In this document: piece after piece, positions 44,271 to 53,700 of the stretch
Layout of the letters: each line of letters starts with the position of its first letter
Position numbering within the stretch: position 1 is the stretch's first letter
Assembly (NCBI RefSeq): GCF_000153705.1
Contig: NZ_DS022272.1
Span: 2,053,839-2,117,838 of the forward strand
Direction of reading: 5' to 3'
Length of the DNA stretch: 64,000 nt
DNA from: Fulvimarina pelagi HTCC2506
GTDB lineage: Bacteria; Pseudomonadota; Alphaproteobacteria; Rhizobiales; Rhizobiaceae
Position numbers and translations under genes: made by a program
Notes under the pieces: generated by a model
What the model saw: the letters and a program-made list of their open reading frames with translations, nothing else
The model's database searches: none
Told to the model about the DNA's origin: nothing

Positions 44271-46385
44271 ATGCCCGTTAATCTCCCCAGTCCGCCCACG
44301 GCCGAACGCCTTATCGAGCGAGATACGCGCCATGGTATTGCGAGATCGGACGAATATGCCTGGCTGAGAGCTGCGAACTGGCAGGATGTCTTCAAGGATA
44401 CGAGCGTCCTCGATCCGTCGATCCGCATTCATCTGGAAGCGGAGAATGCCTATGCCGAAGAGGTGATGGGCGACACGAAGGAATTGCGCGAGGCGCTGAT
44501 CGCGGAGATGCGCGGACGCATCAAGGAAGACGATTCGTCCGTACCCGCGCCCGATGGCGACTTCTCCTACGGCGTCGCCTACGAGGCCGGCGCGGAATAT
44601 CCGCGGTTCGTACGCTACCGGCGTGGCGCAGAAACATCGAGCGAGCCGCATATCCTCGTCGACGGCCCGAGCGAGGCGGCGGATCGGTCCTATTTCTCCA
44701 TGGGCGGCGTCACCCATTCGCCGGATCACACGACGCTTGCCTGGTCTTATGACGACAAGGGATCGGAGTATTATCTCCTGGCGATCCGCGATGCCGAGTC
44801 AGGCGCAAACACTGGTACGGTGATCCAGGACACAAGCGGCGCGGCGGCCTGGGCGTCCAATTCACGCGGCTTCTTCTACACTCGGCTCGACAAAAACCAC
44901 CGACCGAGCAAGGTCTTCTACCACGCGCTCGGCAGCGATCCGGACGAGGACCGCCTGATCTACGAGGAGACCGATTCGGGGTTCTTCATGGGCGTCGGCA
45001 AGAGCCAGTCCGGCCGGCTCGTGCTGATCGACATTCATGATCACGAGACGTCCGAATGCTGGATGATCCCGGCCTCGAACCCGGCAGCAGAACCGCGGCT
45101 GATCGCCGAGCGGGAGACAGGCATCGAATATGATGTCGATGAGGGAGAAGACTGCCTCTACATTCGCACCAATGCCGACGGCGCGCGCGACTTCAAGATC
45201 GTCACGACACCGATGGACAAACCAGAGCGTTCCGCATGGGTGGACGTCGTCCCTCATGAAGAGGGCAGGCTCATCATCAGTCATATGGCACTCAAGCGGC
45301 ATCTCGTCTGGCTGGAGAGGCGTGACGGCCTGCCACGCATCGTCGTGAAGAAATTCAACAGCAGCCCCGATCCGACCGACGGGCCTGAGCATTCAATCGC
45401 CTTCGATGAAGAAGCCTACTCGCTGGGCCTCATCGGCACCTACGAGTACGACACCGACGTCATCCGATTCTCGTATTCGTCGTTGACGACGGCGGCGCAA
45501 ACCTTCGAATACAATGTCGAGACCCGCGAGCGGACGCTCCTGAAGACGCAGGAAGTGCCGTCCGGCCACAACCCGCAGAATTACGTAGCGCGGCGCATCT
45601 TCGCACCGGCAAAGGATGGCGAACTGGTGCCTGTCTCGGTGGTACATCACAAGGATACGCCGATCGACGGTTCGGCACCTTGCCTACTCTACGGCTACGG
45701 CTCCTATGGAATATCGATCCCTGCCTCGTTCAGCACCAACACGCTCTCTTTGATCGATCGTGGCTTCGTCTACGCCATTGCGCATATCCGCGGCGGCAAG
45801 GACAAGGGGTTCGCGTGGTACGAAGCAGGCCGCCGGCAGAACAAGGCGAACACATTCACCGACTTCATCGCCGCCGCCAATCATCTCGTGGCGGAGAACT
45901 TCACGAGCGAGGGGCGGATCGTCGCCCATGGCGGGTCGGCGGGCGGCATGCTGATGGGCGCAGTCGCGAACATGGCGCCCGCGACATTTGGTGCGATCGT
46001 CGCCGTCGTACCATTCGTTGACGTCCTCAATACCATGCTGGACGACACCCTTCCGCTGACACCGCCGGAATGGCCCGAATGGGGCAATCCGATCCTGTCA
46101 GGCGAAGACTATCAGGTGATCGCGGCTTATAGCCCTTACGACAACGTGAAAGCGCAGGCCTATCCGCCGATCCTGGCGCTCGCCGGCCTTACCGACCCTC
46201 GTGTCACCTACTGGGAGCCGGCGAAATGGGTCGCCAGGCTCAGGGCGATGAAGACCGACGACAATCCCGTCATCCTGCGTACCAATATGGATTCCGGCCA
46301 TGGCGGCGCCTCTGGACGCTTCACCAAGCTCGAAGAAGTCGCCTATATCTACGCCTTCGCGCTGAAGATGACCGGGACGATCTGA
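44271..46385 (+). CDS. oligopeptidase B (S9 prolyl oligopeptidase family)
   Basis: A cytoplasmic serine peptidase of 704 residues that cuts small peptides after basic residues. The N-terminal beta-propeller spans about 75-420 and the alpha/beta hydrolase domain the rest. The latter has YGYGSYGISIPASFS (oxyanion side), the catalytic Ser in GGSAGGMLMG, the Asp region LTDPRVTYWEPAKW and the His in DSGHGGASGRF. ATG 44271 starts the usual family length; the 40 residues upstream in frame are unlike the family. It is divergent from the Mrp operon. Confidence 0.95.
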   Translation: MPVNLPSPPTAERLIERDTRHGIARSDEYAWLRAANWQDVFKDTSVLDPSIRIHLEAENAYAEEVMGDTKELREALIAEMRGRIKEDDSSVPAPDGDFSYGVAYEAGAEYPRFVRYRRGAETSSEPHILVDGPSEAADRSYFSMGGVTHSPDHTTLAWSYDDKGSEYYLLAIRDAESGANTGTVIQDTSGAAAWASNSRGFFYTRLDKNHRPSKVFYHALGSDPDEDRLIYEETDSGFFMGVGKSQSGRLVLIDIHDHETSECWMIPASNPAAEPRLIAERETGIEYDVDEGEDCLYIRTNADGARDFKIVTTPMDKPERSAWVDVVPHEEGRLIISHMALKRHLVWLERRDGLPRIVVKKFNSSPDPTDGPEHSIAFDEEAYSLGLIGTYEYDTDVIRFSYSSLTTAAQTFEYNVETRERTLLKTQEVPSGHNPQNYVARRIFAPAKDGELVPVSVVHHKDTPIDGSAPCLLYGYGSYGISIPASFSTNTLSLIDRGFVYAIAHIRGGKDKGFAWYEAGRRQNKANTFTDFIAAANHLVAENFTSEGRIVAHGGSAGGMLMGAVANMAPATFGAIVAVVPFVDVLNTMLDDTLPLTPPEWPEWGNPILSGEDYQVIAAYSPYDNVKAQAYPPILALAGLTDPRVTYWEPAKWVARLRAMKTDDNPVILRTNMDSGHGGASGRFTKLEEVAYIYAFALKMTGTI

Positions 46386-46490
46386 ACCGTAGGCAGATTG
46401 AAGCCACTCCCGTCCCCTTTGCTTTCCCGCCGCCGTTCAGGTGACGAGCGGCGCTCGTTTTTCGCCCGCGAAGGACGAGGAAAGGCCTTT

Positions 46491-47954
46491 ATGTTGACGA
46501 CGACCGCTGAGAACAAAGATAGCCTGGAAGGCGACCCGCGCCGCTGGATCATCCTCGCGGTGCTTCTGCTCGCGGGTTTCATGAATCTCGTCGACGTGAC
46601 GATCGTGAACGTGGCGGTGCCCAGCCTGACCGCCGACCTCGGCGCATCAAGCGCGGAAATCGAATGGGTCGTTGCAGCCTATATTCTTTCGTTCGCCCTT
46701 GGACTTCTGCCCTTCGGGCGGCTCGGTGATATTGTCGGACGCAAGCGGATGTTCCTGATCGGCATATCCGGGTTCACGGTCGGCTCGGCGCTTTGCGGCC
46801 TCGCCCCGACCATCGGTCTCCTCATCGCGTCGCGCTTCGTCCAGGGCCTGTCGAGCGCAATGATGATGCCGCAAGTACTCGCGCTCGTTCAGGTCACGTT
46901 CTCACGTGAGGAACGAGGTTTTGCCTTTTCGCTGTTCGGAGTGACTGCAGGCATGGCCGCTGTCACCGGCCCTCTTGCGGGTGGCGCCCTGATCGCGGCC
47001 GACATCTACGGGCTCGAGTGGCGGCCGATCTTCCTCGTCAACATCCCGATCGGCCTCTTCGCCTTGGTCATGGGTTGGCGGCTGATCCCGCGGACCCGGC
47101 GCGGCGATTATGAGCCGTTGGATTTATGCGGTGTGGCGCTCGCCGCGCTCGCCGTTTTCACGGTCGTTTTTCCGCTCGTCGAAGGCCGCGAATTCGGCTG
47201 GCCGTGGTGGTGCTTCGCGATGATGGCCGCGAGCCTGCCCATGGCCACTGCCTTCGTGAAATGGGAGGCCAGACGTGCCCGGATGAACAAAACGCAGCTT
47301 CTGCCGATAAGCCTTCTCACGAATCGCCATTTCCTGCTCGGCCTTACGATGACCGCGACGCTGTTTGCCGGAATACCCGGCTTTTTCTTCGTGACGGCGA
47401 TCTTCCTGCAGGTCGGTTTCGGGTTCACGCCGCTCGAATCGGGGCTTGCGACAACGCCGTTCTCCGTCGGCGTCTTCATCGCCTCGCTCGTTTCCGGGCG
47501 TTTCGGTTCGGCTTATGCGAAGGCACGGTTGGTCACAGGGCCGCTCATTCTGGCGAGCGGGATGATCTATCTGCTCACGGTGGTCTCGGGCGTCGACCAG
47601 ACGACGGACCACTGGGCGTTCACCGCTCCCTTGGTGCTCGCCGGCCTCGGCATGGGCATCACGGTCGCGCCGCTCTTCGCAACGATCCTGACCGTCGTCG
47701 ATAACCGAGACGCGGGTTCTGGATCAGGTGCCCTGCAGACCTTTCAGCAGATCGGTGGCGCCCTTGGCGTTGCAGTCCTCGGACAGATCTTCTTCGGCGT
47801 CCTCGGCAGTTCGTCATCGCCGGAGACATACAAAGCAAGCTTCGAAGCCGCTCTCAGCGTCCAGATCGCTCTCTTCCTCACACTGGCCTTGCTGGCGAGC
47901 CGCCTTCCGTCCGGAGCCCCGGAGGTGGAGAGATTGGCGGGCGAGGCGCGCTAG
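46491..47954 (+). CDS. MFS drug exporter, DHA2 (EmrB/QacA) type
   Basis: A 487-residue inner-membrane exporter with about 14 helices. It shows the first-helix motif LVDVTIVNVAVPSL, the loop motif LGDIVGRKRMFLIG (motif A), and the antiporter motif GVTAGMAAVTGPLAGGALIA (motif C). A GGAAAGG site lies before ATG 46491. No membrane-fusion partner gene is adjacent, so it probably works alone or with a distant partner. The drug or metabolite is not predictable. Confidence 0.92.
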   Translation: MLTTTAENKDSLEGDPRRWIILAVLLLAGFMNLVDVTIVNVAVPSLTADLGASSAEIEWVVAAYILSFALGLLPFGRLGDIVGRKRMFLIGISGFTVGSALCGLAPTIGLLIASRFVQGLSSAMMMPQVLALVQVTFSREERGFAFSLFGVTAGMAAVTGPLAGGALIAADIYGLEWRPIFLVNIPIGLFALVMGWRLIPRTRRGDYEPLDLCGVALAALAVFTVVFPLVEGREFGWPWWCFAMMAASLPMATAFVKWEARRARMNKTQLLPISLLTNRHFLLGLTMTATLFAGIPGFFFVTAIFLQVGFGFTPLESGLATTPFSVGVFIASLVSGRFGSAYAKARLVTGPLILASGMIYLLTVVSGVDQTTDHWAFTAPLVLAGLGMGITVAPLFATILTVVDNRDAGSGSGALQTFQQIGGALGVAVLGQIFFGVLGSSSSPETYKASFEAALSVQIALFLTLALLASRLPSGAPEVERLAGEAR

Positions 47955-47976
47955 CCGATGCGTAAAGGATCGAGTG

Positions 47977-47992
47977 CCAGGCTCGCGCCTGG
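47977..47992 (+). terminator. hairpin after the MFS exporter gene
   Basis: CCAGGC (47977-47982) pairs perfectly with GCCTGG (47987-47992) across a TCGC loop, 23 bases after the stop. The following bases are pyrimidine-rich (TCCCTCC) but not a T-run, so it is a weak intrinsic terminator candidate. Confidence 0.4.
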
Positions 47993-48164
47993 TCCCTCCG
48001 CATCTCCCTCCACGTCTGTGCGATGACGGCCCACATTCCGAAGAGGATCGTCATCTCTGTCGCTTATCTTTCGCAGTTCTTCGAAACAAACCCAAAGGAA
48101 AGAGCAGCTTCGCGAAAGCTTGGCTACCTACCAATATTTTCATTGGTGGTAGGAGGCTTGGGCG

Positions 48165-48377
48165 ATGACAATGGTGCGTCTGGCAGCGACGATCGAGAAG
48201 GCGTTCCTGGAGAGTAAAGCTTGGCGGGAGGGGCGCAAGGCTTACTTCCTGCACGGTGAAGCAGCGACCTGCCCTTATGCGTCGAGCGATCCGCTAGGCT
48301 ATTACTGGCGCGCCGGTCTGCAGCTTGAAAAGTGGAAGCCGACTATAAGCGGAGAGGCGCCGGCCTCAGCGGCGTAA
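48165..48377 (+). CDS. ribosome modulation factor (RMF)-like small protein
   Basis: A 70-residue protein whose core (AFLESKAWREGRKAYFLHGE, then CPY, then W..G about ten residues later) follows the RMF pattern. RMF-type proteins bind ribosomes in slow growth and help form inactive 100S dimers; in alphaproteobacteria the role is less studied. ATG 48165 has an AGGAGG site about 9 bases upstream, one of the strongest in the window. It stands alone and is convergent with the cytochrome c gene. Confidence 0.75.
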   Translation: MTMVRLAATIEKAFLESKAWREGRKAYFLHGEAATCPYASSDPLGYYWRAGLQLEKWKPTISGEAPASAA

Positions 48378-48468
48378 CACGGAGTTTTCGTTCATATGGA
48401 CGGAATAGTCGCCGTGTCGGGGTTTCACCCGTATCGTTGGATAGCCACGCGACTTATTATGATCGCGG

Positions 48469-49401
48469 TCATTCTGCCTCGGCACCAATCGGCGGTACTG
48501 CCTTCAGGTAGGCGGCGATCGCTTCGCGGTCTGCGGCAGGCAATTGCGCGAGGTTCTCCTGCACGTCCACCATCGAGCCACCGACGGAGTCGAAGTCGGG
48601 CGTGAAGCCACTCTCGAAATAGTAGGCGAGATCGGATTCGGACCAGGAGCCTACACCGGCTTCGGAAGAGGTTATGTTGGGAATGCGGCCGTCGCCGTCG
48701 GGGTTTGGACCGCCTGCTAGCCATTTGCTCTCAATCATCCCGCCCGCACCCATGAATGATCGAGGGGTGTGGCACTGGCCGCAGTGCCCCAGGGCCTCGA
48801 CGAGATAGCGACCGCGTCCGGCCGATTCCCCGGCATCCTCCGGAAGGGCAACGATCGGCTCGGACGCGTCGTCAAGAAAGGCGAACTTCCAGACTCCAAC
48901 ACCTCGGCGAATGTTGAAGGGGAAGGGAATTTCGTTGTCGGGCGCCGCGTCAGCAACGGCAGGAAGCGTCTGTAAGAACGCCCAAAGATCAGCCAAATCC
49001 TGATCCAAAATGCGGGCGTAAGAGGAATAGGGGAACGCCGGATAATAGTGCTGGCCGTCAGGTGAGACGCCCTGTTTCATAGCGTTCGCGAAATCGGTGA
49101 AGCTCCAGTTCCCGATCCCAGCGTCAGGATCGGGTGAAATATTGGGGGCATAGAAGGTTCCGAAATCTGACTCGATTGGATCGCCGCCACCGAGTCGCAA
49201 CTTCTCCTCTTCCTCGGCATCCCCGTCGGCATGGCAAGATGCACAACCCCCCGCCCAGAAAACGAGTTCGCCTCGCTCGGCATTGCCCGTCTTGGGGTTC
49301 GGAAGAATTGCCGCATCAAGCGTCGAAGGAGCAGTAAGGAGCCAGCCCACACCTGCTACTACGAGGGCGACCGTAAGAAAGGCGATTAGGGCGCGTTTCA
49401 T
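48469..49401 (-). CDS. dihaem cytochrome c
   Basis: A 310-residue exported cytochrome with an N-terminal anchor or signal sequence (MKRALIAFLTVALVVAGVGW). Two CxxCH haem sites are present: CASCH near residue 53 and CGQCH near 209. Each is followed by a distal Met region (FYAPNISPDPDAGIGNWSFT, RIPNITSSEAGVGSWSESDL). The layout matches the cytochrome c subunit of membrane dehydrogenases, but no dehydrogenase partner is adjacent. It lies downstream of the cytochrome c' gene on the same strand. Confidence 0.93.
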   Translation of the reverse strand: MKRALIAFLTVALVVAGVGWLLTAPSTLDAAILPNPKTGNAERGELVFWAGGCASCHADGDAEEEEKLRLGGGDPIESDFGTFYAPNISPDPDAGIGNWSFTDFANAMKQGVSPDGQHYYPAFPYSSYARILDQDLADLWAFLQTLPAVADAAPDNEIPFPFNIRRGVGVWKFAFLDDASEPIVALPEDAGESAGRGRYLVEALGHCGQCHTPRSFMGAGGMIESKWLAGGPNPDGDGRIPNITSSEAGVGSWSESDLAYYFESGFTPDFDSVGGSMVDVQENLAQLPAADREAIAAYLKAVPPIGAEAE

Positions 49402-49539
49402 AGAGTTCGGCGACGATGCTTTTCACTCAAGGGAGAATGCCCGCGCTACAGCCATCATTCGTGATGATCCCGAAGAGCCTCGAGCAGGGTTGGCCGACCT
49501 CCAAACGCGGCGATCGGCCGGAGTTCGGATGTGACTGGA

Positions 49540-50001
49540 TCAGTCGTCGTCGATGCGGAAGTCCTCGTGGCAGCCTTTGCAGTTCTCTGCGACCATGCCG
49601 AACTGCTGCCGAAAGGATTCTAGGTCCTCCACACTCGCTTCCATCGCTGTGGCAGATTCCTCCTGGAACTTAGTCAGCGCGGCCTCGAATTCCTCGGGCT
49701 GTTCCCAAATGGCCGGAGCGGCTTCGGTCTCGTTGCCGGTCTTGGAGTCCTCGGGGAAGTAGTCGCCAAATTTCATGGCGACGCCGTGGATGTCATTGAA
49801 AATCTGCTTAGCCTTGGCGGCGTCGAATGGCTGCTCGCCCTTGATCATGGCGCTCGCCGCCTTGGCGGAGTCACCGTTCGACTCCATCAGTTCCTGTCGC
49901 TCCTTTATGGGGGCAGTGTTCTGCGCGACGGCACTTGCAGCAAAGAGCATGCTCGCGGCTGCAAGGATGGATGTTGAGATGCGGAAGGAGGAAATTCGCA
50001 T
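49540..50001 (-). CDS. cytochrome c'-like protein
   Basis: A 153-residue periplasmic four-helix protein with a signal peptide (MRISSFRISTSILAAASMLF...). The single haem site CKGCHEDFR lies at the C-terminus, which is the hallmark of cytochrome c'. These proteins bind NO and CO and are linked to nitrosative stress. ATG 50001 gives the signal peptide; the frame start at 50085 would prefix a basic stretch. It is 138 bases upstream of the dihaem cytochrome c gene and probably co-transcribed. Confidence 0.93.
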   Translation of the reverse strand: MRISSFRISTSILAAASMLFAASAVAQNTAPIKERQELMESNGDSAKAASAMIKGEQPFDAAKAKQIFNDIHGVAMKFGDYFPEDSKTGNETEAAPAIWEQPEEFEAALTKFQEESATAMEASVEDLESFRQQFGMVAENCKGCHEDFRIDDD

Positions 50002-50123
50002 AGGTCGATCGGGCCTCCGAGGTTGGAACATCACAGGAAGAAGATAAAAGCGTTTGCCGGTGCGGCAATTCTTCCGGGATGACAAGTCATGACGTCTTCG
50101 TGATCCGAGACCTGCAATGCTCC

Positions 50124-50162
50124 CAAAGAAAAGGCCCCGCCAGCGGTAACGGCAGGGCCTCT
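50124..50162 (-). terminator. intrinsic terminator of the superoxide dismutase gene
   Basis: On the minus strand AGGCCCTGCCGTTACCGCTG pairs back with GGCGGGGCCT, followed by TTTTCTTT. The stem is GC-rich and the T-rich tail is good. It lies 26 bases after the sod stop codon. Confidence 0.85.
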
Positions 50163-50185
50163 AGTATCATACGAACGACGTTGGG

Positions 50186-50788
50186 TCAGTTCGTTGCCTG
50201 GCGATACATTTCTTCGACATGTTCCCAGTTGATGAGGTTATCGACAAAGGCCGACAGGTATTTCGGACGAGCGTTGCGGTAGTCGATATAATAGGAGTGC
50301 TCCCATACATCGACGCCGAGGATGGGCGTCGCGCCGTGAACCAGAGGGTTCTCGCCGTTCGGCGTCTTCATGATCTCCAGCTTGCCGTTCTCGACCGCGA
50401 CCCAAGCCCAGCCCGAACCAAACTGACCGGCGCCGGCGGCTTCGAAATCAGCCTTGAACTTGTCGTAGCCGCCGAGGTCGCGGTCGAATGCGGTCTTTAG
50501 TGAACCCGGAAGGTTCTTGCCGCCGCCATTCGGCTTCATCCATTTCCAGAAGTGAATGTGGTTGTAGTGCTGAGCGGCATTGTTGAAGAGCGGCTGGTTG
50601 GATCCGTGCGAGGCCTTGACGACTTCTTCGACCGACTTGCCGTCCATGCCGGCTTCCTTGGCCAGCTCGTTGCCCTTTGTCACATAAGCGTTGTGATGCT
50701 TGTCGTGATGATATTCTAGCGTCTCCGCCGACATGTAGGGGCCGAGCGCGTCATAGGCATAGGGAAGGTCAGGTAGCTCGAAAGCCAT
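50186..50788 (-). CDS. sodB: superoxide dismutase, Fe type
   Basis: It converts superoxide to hydrogen peroxide and oxygen. The 200-residue protein has the metal ligands in order: His in LEYHHDKHHNAYV, His in NNAAQHYNHIHFW, and Asp and His in DVWEHSYYIDYRNARPKYL. The glutamine in FNNAAQ is at the position typical of iron-type enzymes, so Fe is more likely than Mn, though cambialistic use is possible. No signal peptide, so it is cytoplasmic. AGGAGA precedes the ATG at 50788. Confidence 0.96.
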   Translation of the reverse strand: MAFELPDLPYAYDALGPYMSAETLEYHHDKHHNAYVTKGNELAKEAGMDGKSVEEVVKASHGSNQPLFNNAAQHYNHIHFWKWMKPNGGGKNLPGSLKTAFDRDLGGYDKFKADFEAAGAGQFGSGWAWVAVENGKLEIMKTPNGENPLVHGATPILGVDVWEHSYYIDYRNARPKYLSAFVDNLINWEHVEEMYRQATN

Positions 50789-50995
50789 GTTTCATCTCCT
50801 CTTGGATTCGCCAGAGTTTCGGTGACGCGCGGAGCTTCATTTGCGCGGCGCTCACCATTGAAACGAGAGCTAGAGGGGATGCGGCGCAATGCCAGCGGGT
50901 TCGGTGCTATCCGCCGAAGAAATTCCGGTCGTTCGATCGTTCGACCGCCCGGCGGACGCTCGCGTCGCGCCGGGGACAGGACACGCACTTACGGC

Positions 50996-51544
50996 TTACC
51001 AGTCGGACCGGTCCGTCGTGTAGAGGAAATCTTCGCCTGTCGCTTTGCTATGGCAGGCGATACAGCCGGCTTCCGCATTGCCCTTGGCGACACGTCCGGC
51101 CAATGGGATGCCCTGCGGATTCGACTGCAGGGATCCGTCCGGAGCAAATTTGGCGTAAAACCAGTCCTGATTTTCGGTGTCGTAGCCATCTTCGCGTTTG
51201 AACATCACGGTCACTGAGTCCATTGCAGCGCCCGGATCGACCAGAACATCGGAAGCTTCCTCGCCCAGATAGTTGCGTTTGATGATCAACGATCCGGAAT
51301 GGCCATCAATTTCGGCGTTCGTGTAGAAGGTCTCGAGCATTTCCCCATGCGGCTGGCTACCGGTGTATGGGAAGGCATGGATTGCACCGTCGCCTGCAAG
51401 GTTCTTGTCGACCATGGCCGACCAGACCTTTTCTGCGTAGTCGGTGTCTTCAGCCTGCCCGAAGGGAGGGGTCTGCGCAAAGACGGTTGTGGAGATCAAT
51501 CCGGCTCCCGCGAACAGGAGCGTAGCGGCGTAACGTTTGGTCAT
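50996..51544 (-). CDS. cytochrome P460 family protein
   Basis: A 182-residue exported protein with a signal peptide (AATLLFAGAGLISTTVFAQ). The C-terminal CIACH haem site follows AKGNAEAG, and DWFYAKFAPDG is typical of the P460 domain. Family members oxidise hydroxylamine or bind NO, but many have no known role. AGGAGGAGA lies 9 bases before the ATG at 51544. It is the third secreted haem protein within 3 kb. Confidence 0.85.
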   Translation of the reverse strand: MTKRYAATLLFAGAGLISTTVFAQTPPFGQAEDTDYAEKVWSAMVDKNLAGDGAIHAFPYTGSQPHGEMLETFYTNAEIDGHSGSLIIKRNYLGEEASDVLVDPGAAMDSVTVMFKREDGYDTENQDWFYAKFAPDGSLQSNPQGIPLAGRVAKGNAEAGCIACHSKATGEDFLYTTDRSDW

Positions 51545-51670
51545 CGGTCGATATCTCCTCCTCGAAGTCCGACAGCGGCCATCGCTGGGGCTTACTTTAG
51601 AGAATTCGCCGCCGAAAAAGAGAACGTTACGGAATATTCGGTCCGCTCGACGAGACTGACTGCTCTGGCC

Positions 51671-52552
51671 TCAGGCCACACCAGCCTTCGCGAACTCCCA
51701 GTAAAGCTCGCGCGAACGTCTGTAGAAATGGCCCGGCTGGAAGGAGACGCTCTCGAAACGCGTGATCGGGACGACCTTCGAATGGTTGCCGGTGGAGAAC
51801 AGTTCGTCCGCTTCAAGGAAATCCTGCGGCCGGAGCGTCTTCTCGATCACCTCGACGCCGTCGGCGCGCAGGCATTCGATCACGCGTGCGCGTGTGATGC
51901 CCGATAGGAAACAGCCGTTTGCAATCGGCGTCATCACGACGCCGTTCTTGGCAAGGAAGATGTTGGACGTCGCTGTCTCTGCGACATTGCCGAGCATGTC
52001 GCACATCAAAGCGTTGTCGTACCCGCGAGAGCGGACCTCGGTGATTGCCCTGCCGGAATTGGGATAGAGACAGCCGGCCTTGGCGTCGGTCATCGCGACC
52101 TCGACCGTCGGTCGGCGGAAGGGTGACAGCCCTAGAGTGAAGCCAGTCGGCTCCATCATCGGCGACTCGAAGAGATAGAGGCAAAAGACAGTCGAGGACG
52201 GCTCCGGCGGCACGCCCATGAAGCCGCCGGCCGTCGCCCAATACATCGGCTTGACGTAGATTGCGGTGTTTCCATCGAAATCAGCGATGCCTTCGAGAAC
52301 CAACCTCTCGATCTCTCCGGAGGCCATCGTTGGCTCGAGACCCATCGCCCGCGCGGACCGATTGACGCGCTGACAGTGGAGGTCGAGATCGGGTGACAAT
52401 CCCTCGAACCAACGCGCGCCGTCGAATACAGAGCTACCGAGCCAAAGACCGTGAGTAGCAGGGCTCACGCAGTTCAACGCGCCTTCGTGCCACCTTCCGT
52501 CGAACCAGGTCCGCGAGCGCCGGTCGGGCGTCCCTTGCGCGTCTTTAGCCAT
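51671..52552 (-). CDS. branched-chain amino acid aminotransferase (class IV)
   Basis: A PLP-dependent aminotransferase of 293 residues for Val/Leu/Ile and their keto acids. It has GLWLGSSVFDGARWFEGLSP, the PLP lysine region TDAKAGCLYPNSGRA, and the late ETATSNIFL and FLSGITRARVIECL motifs. ATG 52552 follows an AGGGAC site; the longer frame to 52648 is not family-like. It matches the Hyphomicrobiales enzymes of about 290 residues. A D-amino-acid transaminase role is less likely. Confidence 0.9.
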   Translation of the reverse strand: MAKDAQGTPDRRSRTWFDGRWHEGALNCVSPATHGLWLGSSVFDGARWFEGLSPDLDLHCQRVNRSARAMGLEPTMASGEIERLVLEGIADFDGNTAIYVKPMYWATAGGFMGVPPEPSSTVFCLYLFESPMMEPTGFTLGLSPFRRPTVEVAMTDAKAGCLYPNSGRAITEVRSRGYDNALMCDMLGNVAETATSNIFLAKNGVVMTPIANGCFLSGITRARVIECLRADGVEVIEKTLRPQDFLEADELFSTGNHSKVVPITRFESVSFQPGHFYRRSRELYWEFAKAGVA

Positions 52553-52768
52553 TCGATCGTCCCTGCCTGTTGAAGGTCCCGCCTCTCGCGAGCGAACCGC
52601 CCTTGGACCGCTACGCTCGTCCCTTACACCATCCGACACCCAGATCACTTGAACGTGAGACGAGGTGTACCGCGCGGAACTCGATGTAGCATGTGAGGCT
52701 TAAGCTTCGAAAGAACCTGTGTCAGCGCCATCAAGAGCGCGTCACAGATTGGCTGGAGAAAACCGAAC

Positions 52769-53515
52769 ATGACCTCGCTTCATTCGCGACGCAAATTCCT
52801 TATGGGTCTTGGCCTGACAGCTGGCGCTGCACTCGCAGGGTGCTCGTCATCCGGTCCGCGCGCCCGCATTATCGGGATGTCGGCGTTCAACGCCGATGGC
52901 GGTCCATCCGGCTATGATAGCCGATCGGGATCGACCTTCGGCGCACCGAGCGCCCGGTATCGCAGGATGTACGATGCCGTCTATGACGGCGGTTACCGAA
53001 TTCCAGCGGTCGACCTCTCACGGGTCAATCCGATCTACTATCGGCAGGAAGTCGCCGATCCGACTGGCGAGGCGCCGGGCACAATTGTCGTCGATACAGC
53101 CAACAAGTTCGCCTATCTCGTTCAGCCAGGCGGCAGGGCGATGCGCTACGGCGTTGGCGTTGGACGGGCCGGCATGGAATGGTCGGGCCGTGCCAAGGTG
53201 CAGTGGAAGAAAAAATGGCCGACCTGGACGCCACCCGCAGAGATGATCCAGCGCAAACCCGAACTCGCGGAATACTCCGCGGAGAATGGCGGCATGGAGC
53301 CCGGCATCGGTAATCCGCTAGGCGCGCGCGCTCTCTATCTCTTCCAGGGTGGACGCGACACGCTTTATCGTCTGCATGGTTCCCCCGAATATTGGACGAT
53401 CGGCACGAACAACTCCTCCGGCTGCATACGGTTCATGAACCAGGACATCATCGATCTCTACGATCGAGTGCCATCCGGCACCCAGGTTCTGGTGACGCAA
53501 GGCGGGATCGCCTGA
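52769..53515 (+). CDS. L,D-transpeptidase (YkuD), Tat/lipoprotein signal
   Basis: It forms 3-3 cross-links in peptidoglycan or attaches proteins to it. The 248-residue protein has a twin-arginine motif (SRRKFLMGLG) followed by a lipobox (LAGC, cysteine 24). The YkuD domain (about 90-245) has the active-site set HGSPEY and SSGCIRF with the catalytic Cys. It is exported and probably lipid-anchored. A strong terminator follows the gene. Confidence 0.94.
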   Translation: MTSLHSRRKFLMGLGLTAGAALAGCSSSGPRARIIGMSAFNADGGPSGYDSRSGSTFGAPSARYRRMYDAVYDGGYRIPAVDLSRVNPIYYRQEVADPTGEAPGTIVVDTANKFAYLVQPGGRAMRYGVGVGRAGMEWSGRAKVQWKKKWPTWTPPAEMIQRKPELAEYSAENGGMEPGIGNPLGARALYLFQGGRDTLYRLHGSPEYWTIGTNNSSGCIRFMNQDIIDLYDRVPSGTQVLVTQGGIA

Positions 53516-53543
53516 GACGAACTGTCGCCGTCGCAGCATATCG

Positions 53544-53576
53544 AACGGGTCGCGCTTCGCGGCCCGTTTTGCGTTT
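53544..53576 (+). terminator. intrinsic terminator of the L,D-transpeptidase gene
   Basis: ACGGG pairs with CCCGT and CGCG with CGCG around a short loop (53545-53567), followed by TTTTGCGTTT. Stem strength, T-tail and position 30 bases after the stop make this convincing. Confidence 0.85.
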
Positions 53577-53700
53577 GAGGCGACAGCAGATCACCAAGCC
53601 GGGTTTCCAGCCGGAACGGGCGTTCCATCTTCCAAGTTGGATCGCAAATATCGAACATGCATCGCGGCGGCTCGCCCACGCGCCATAAGGATAGACGACA

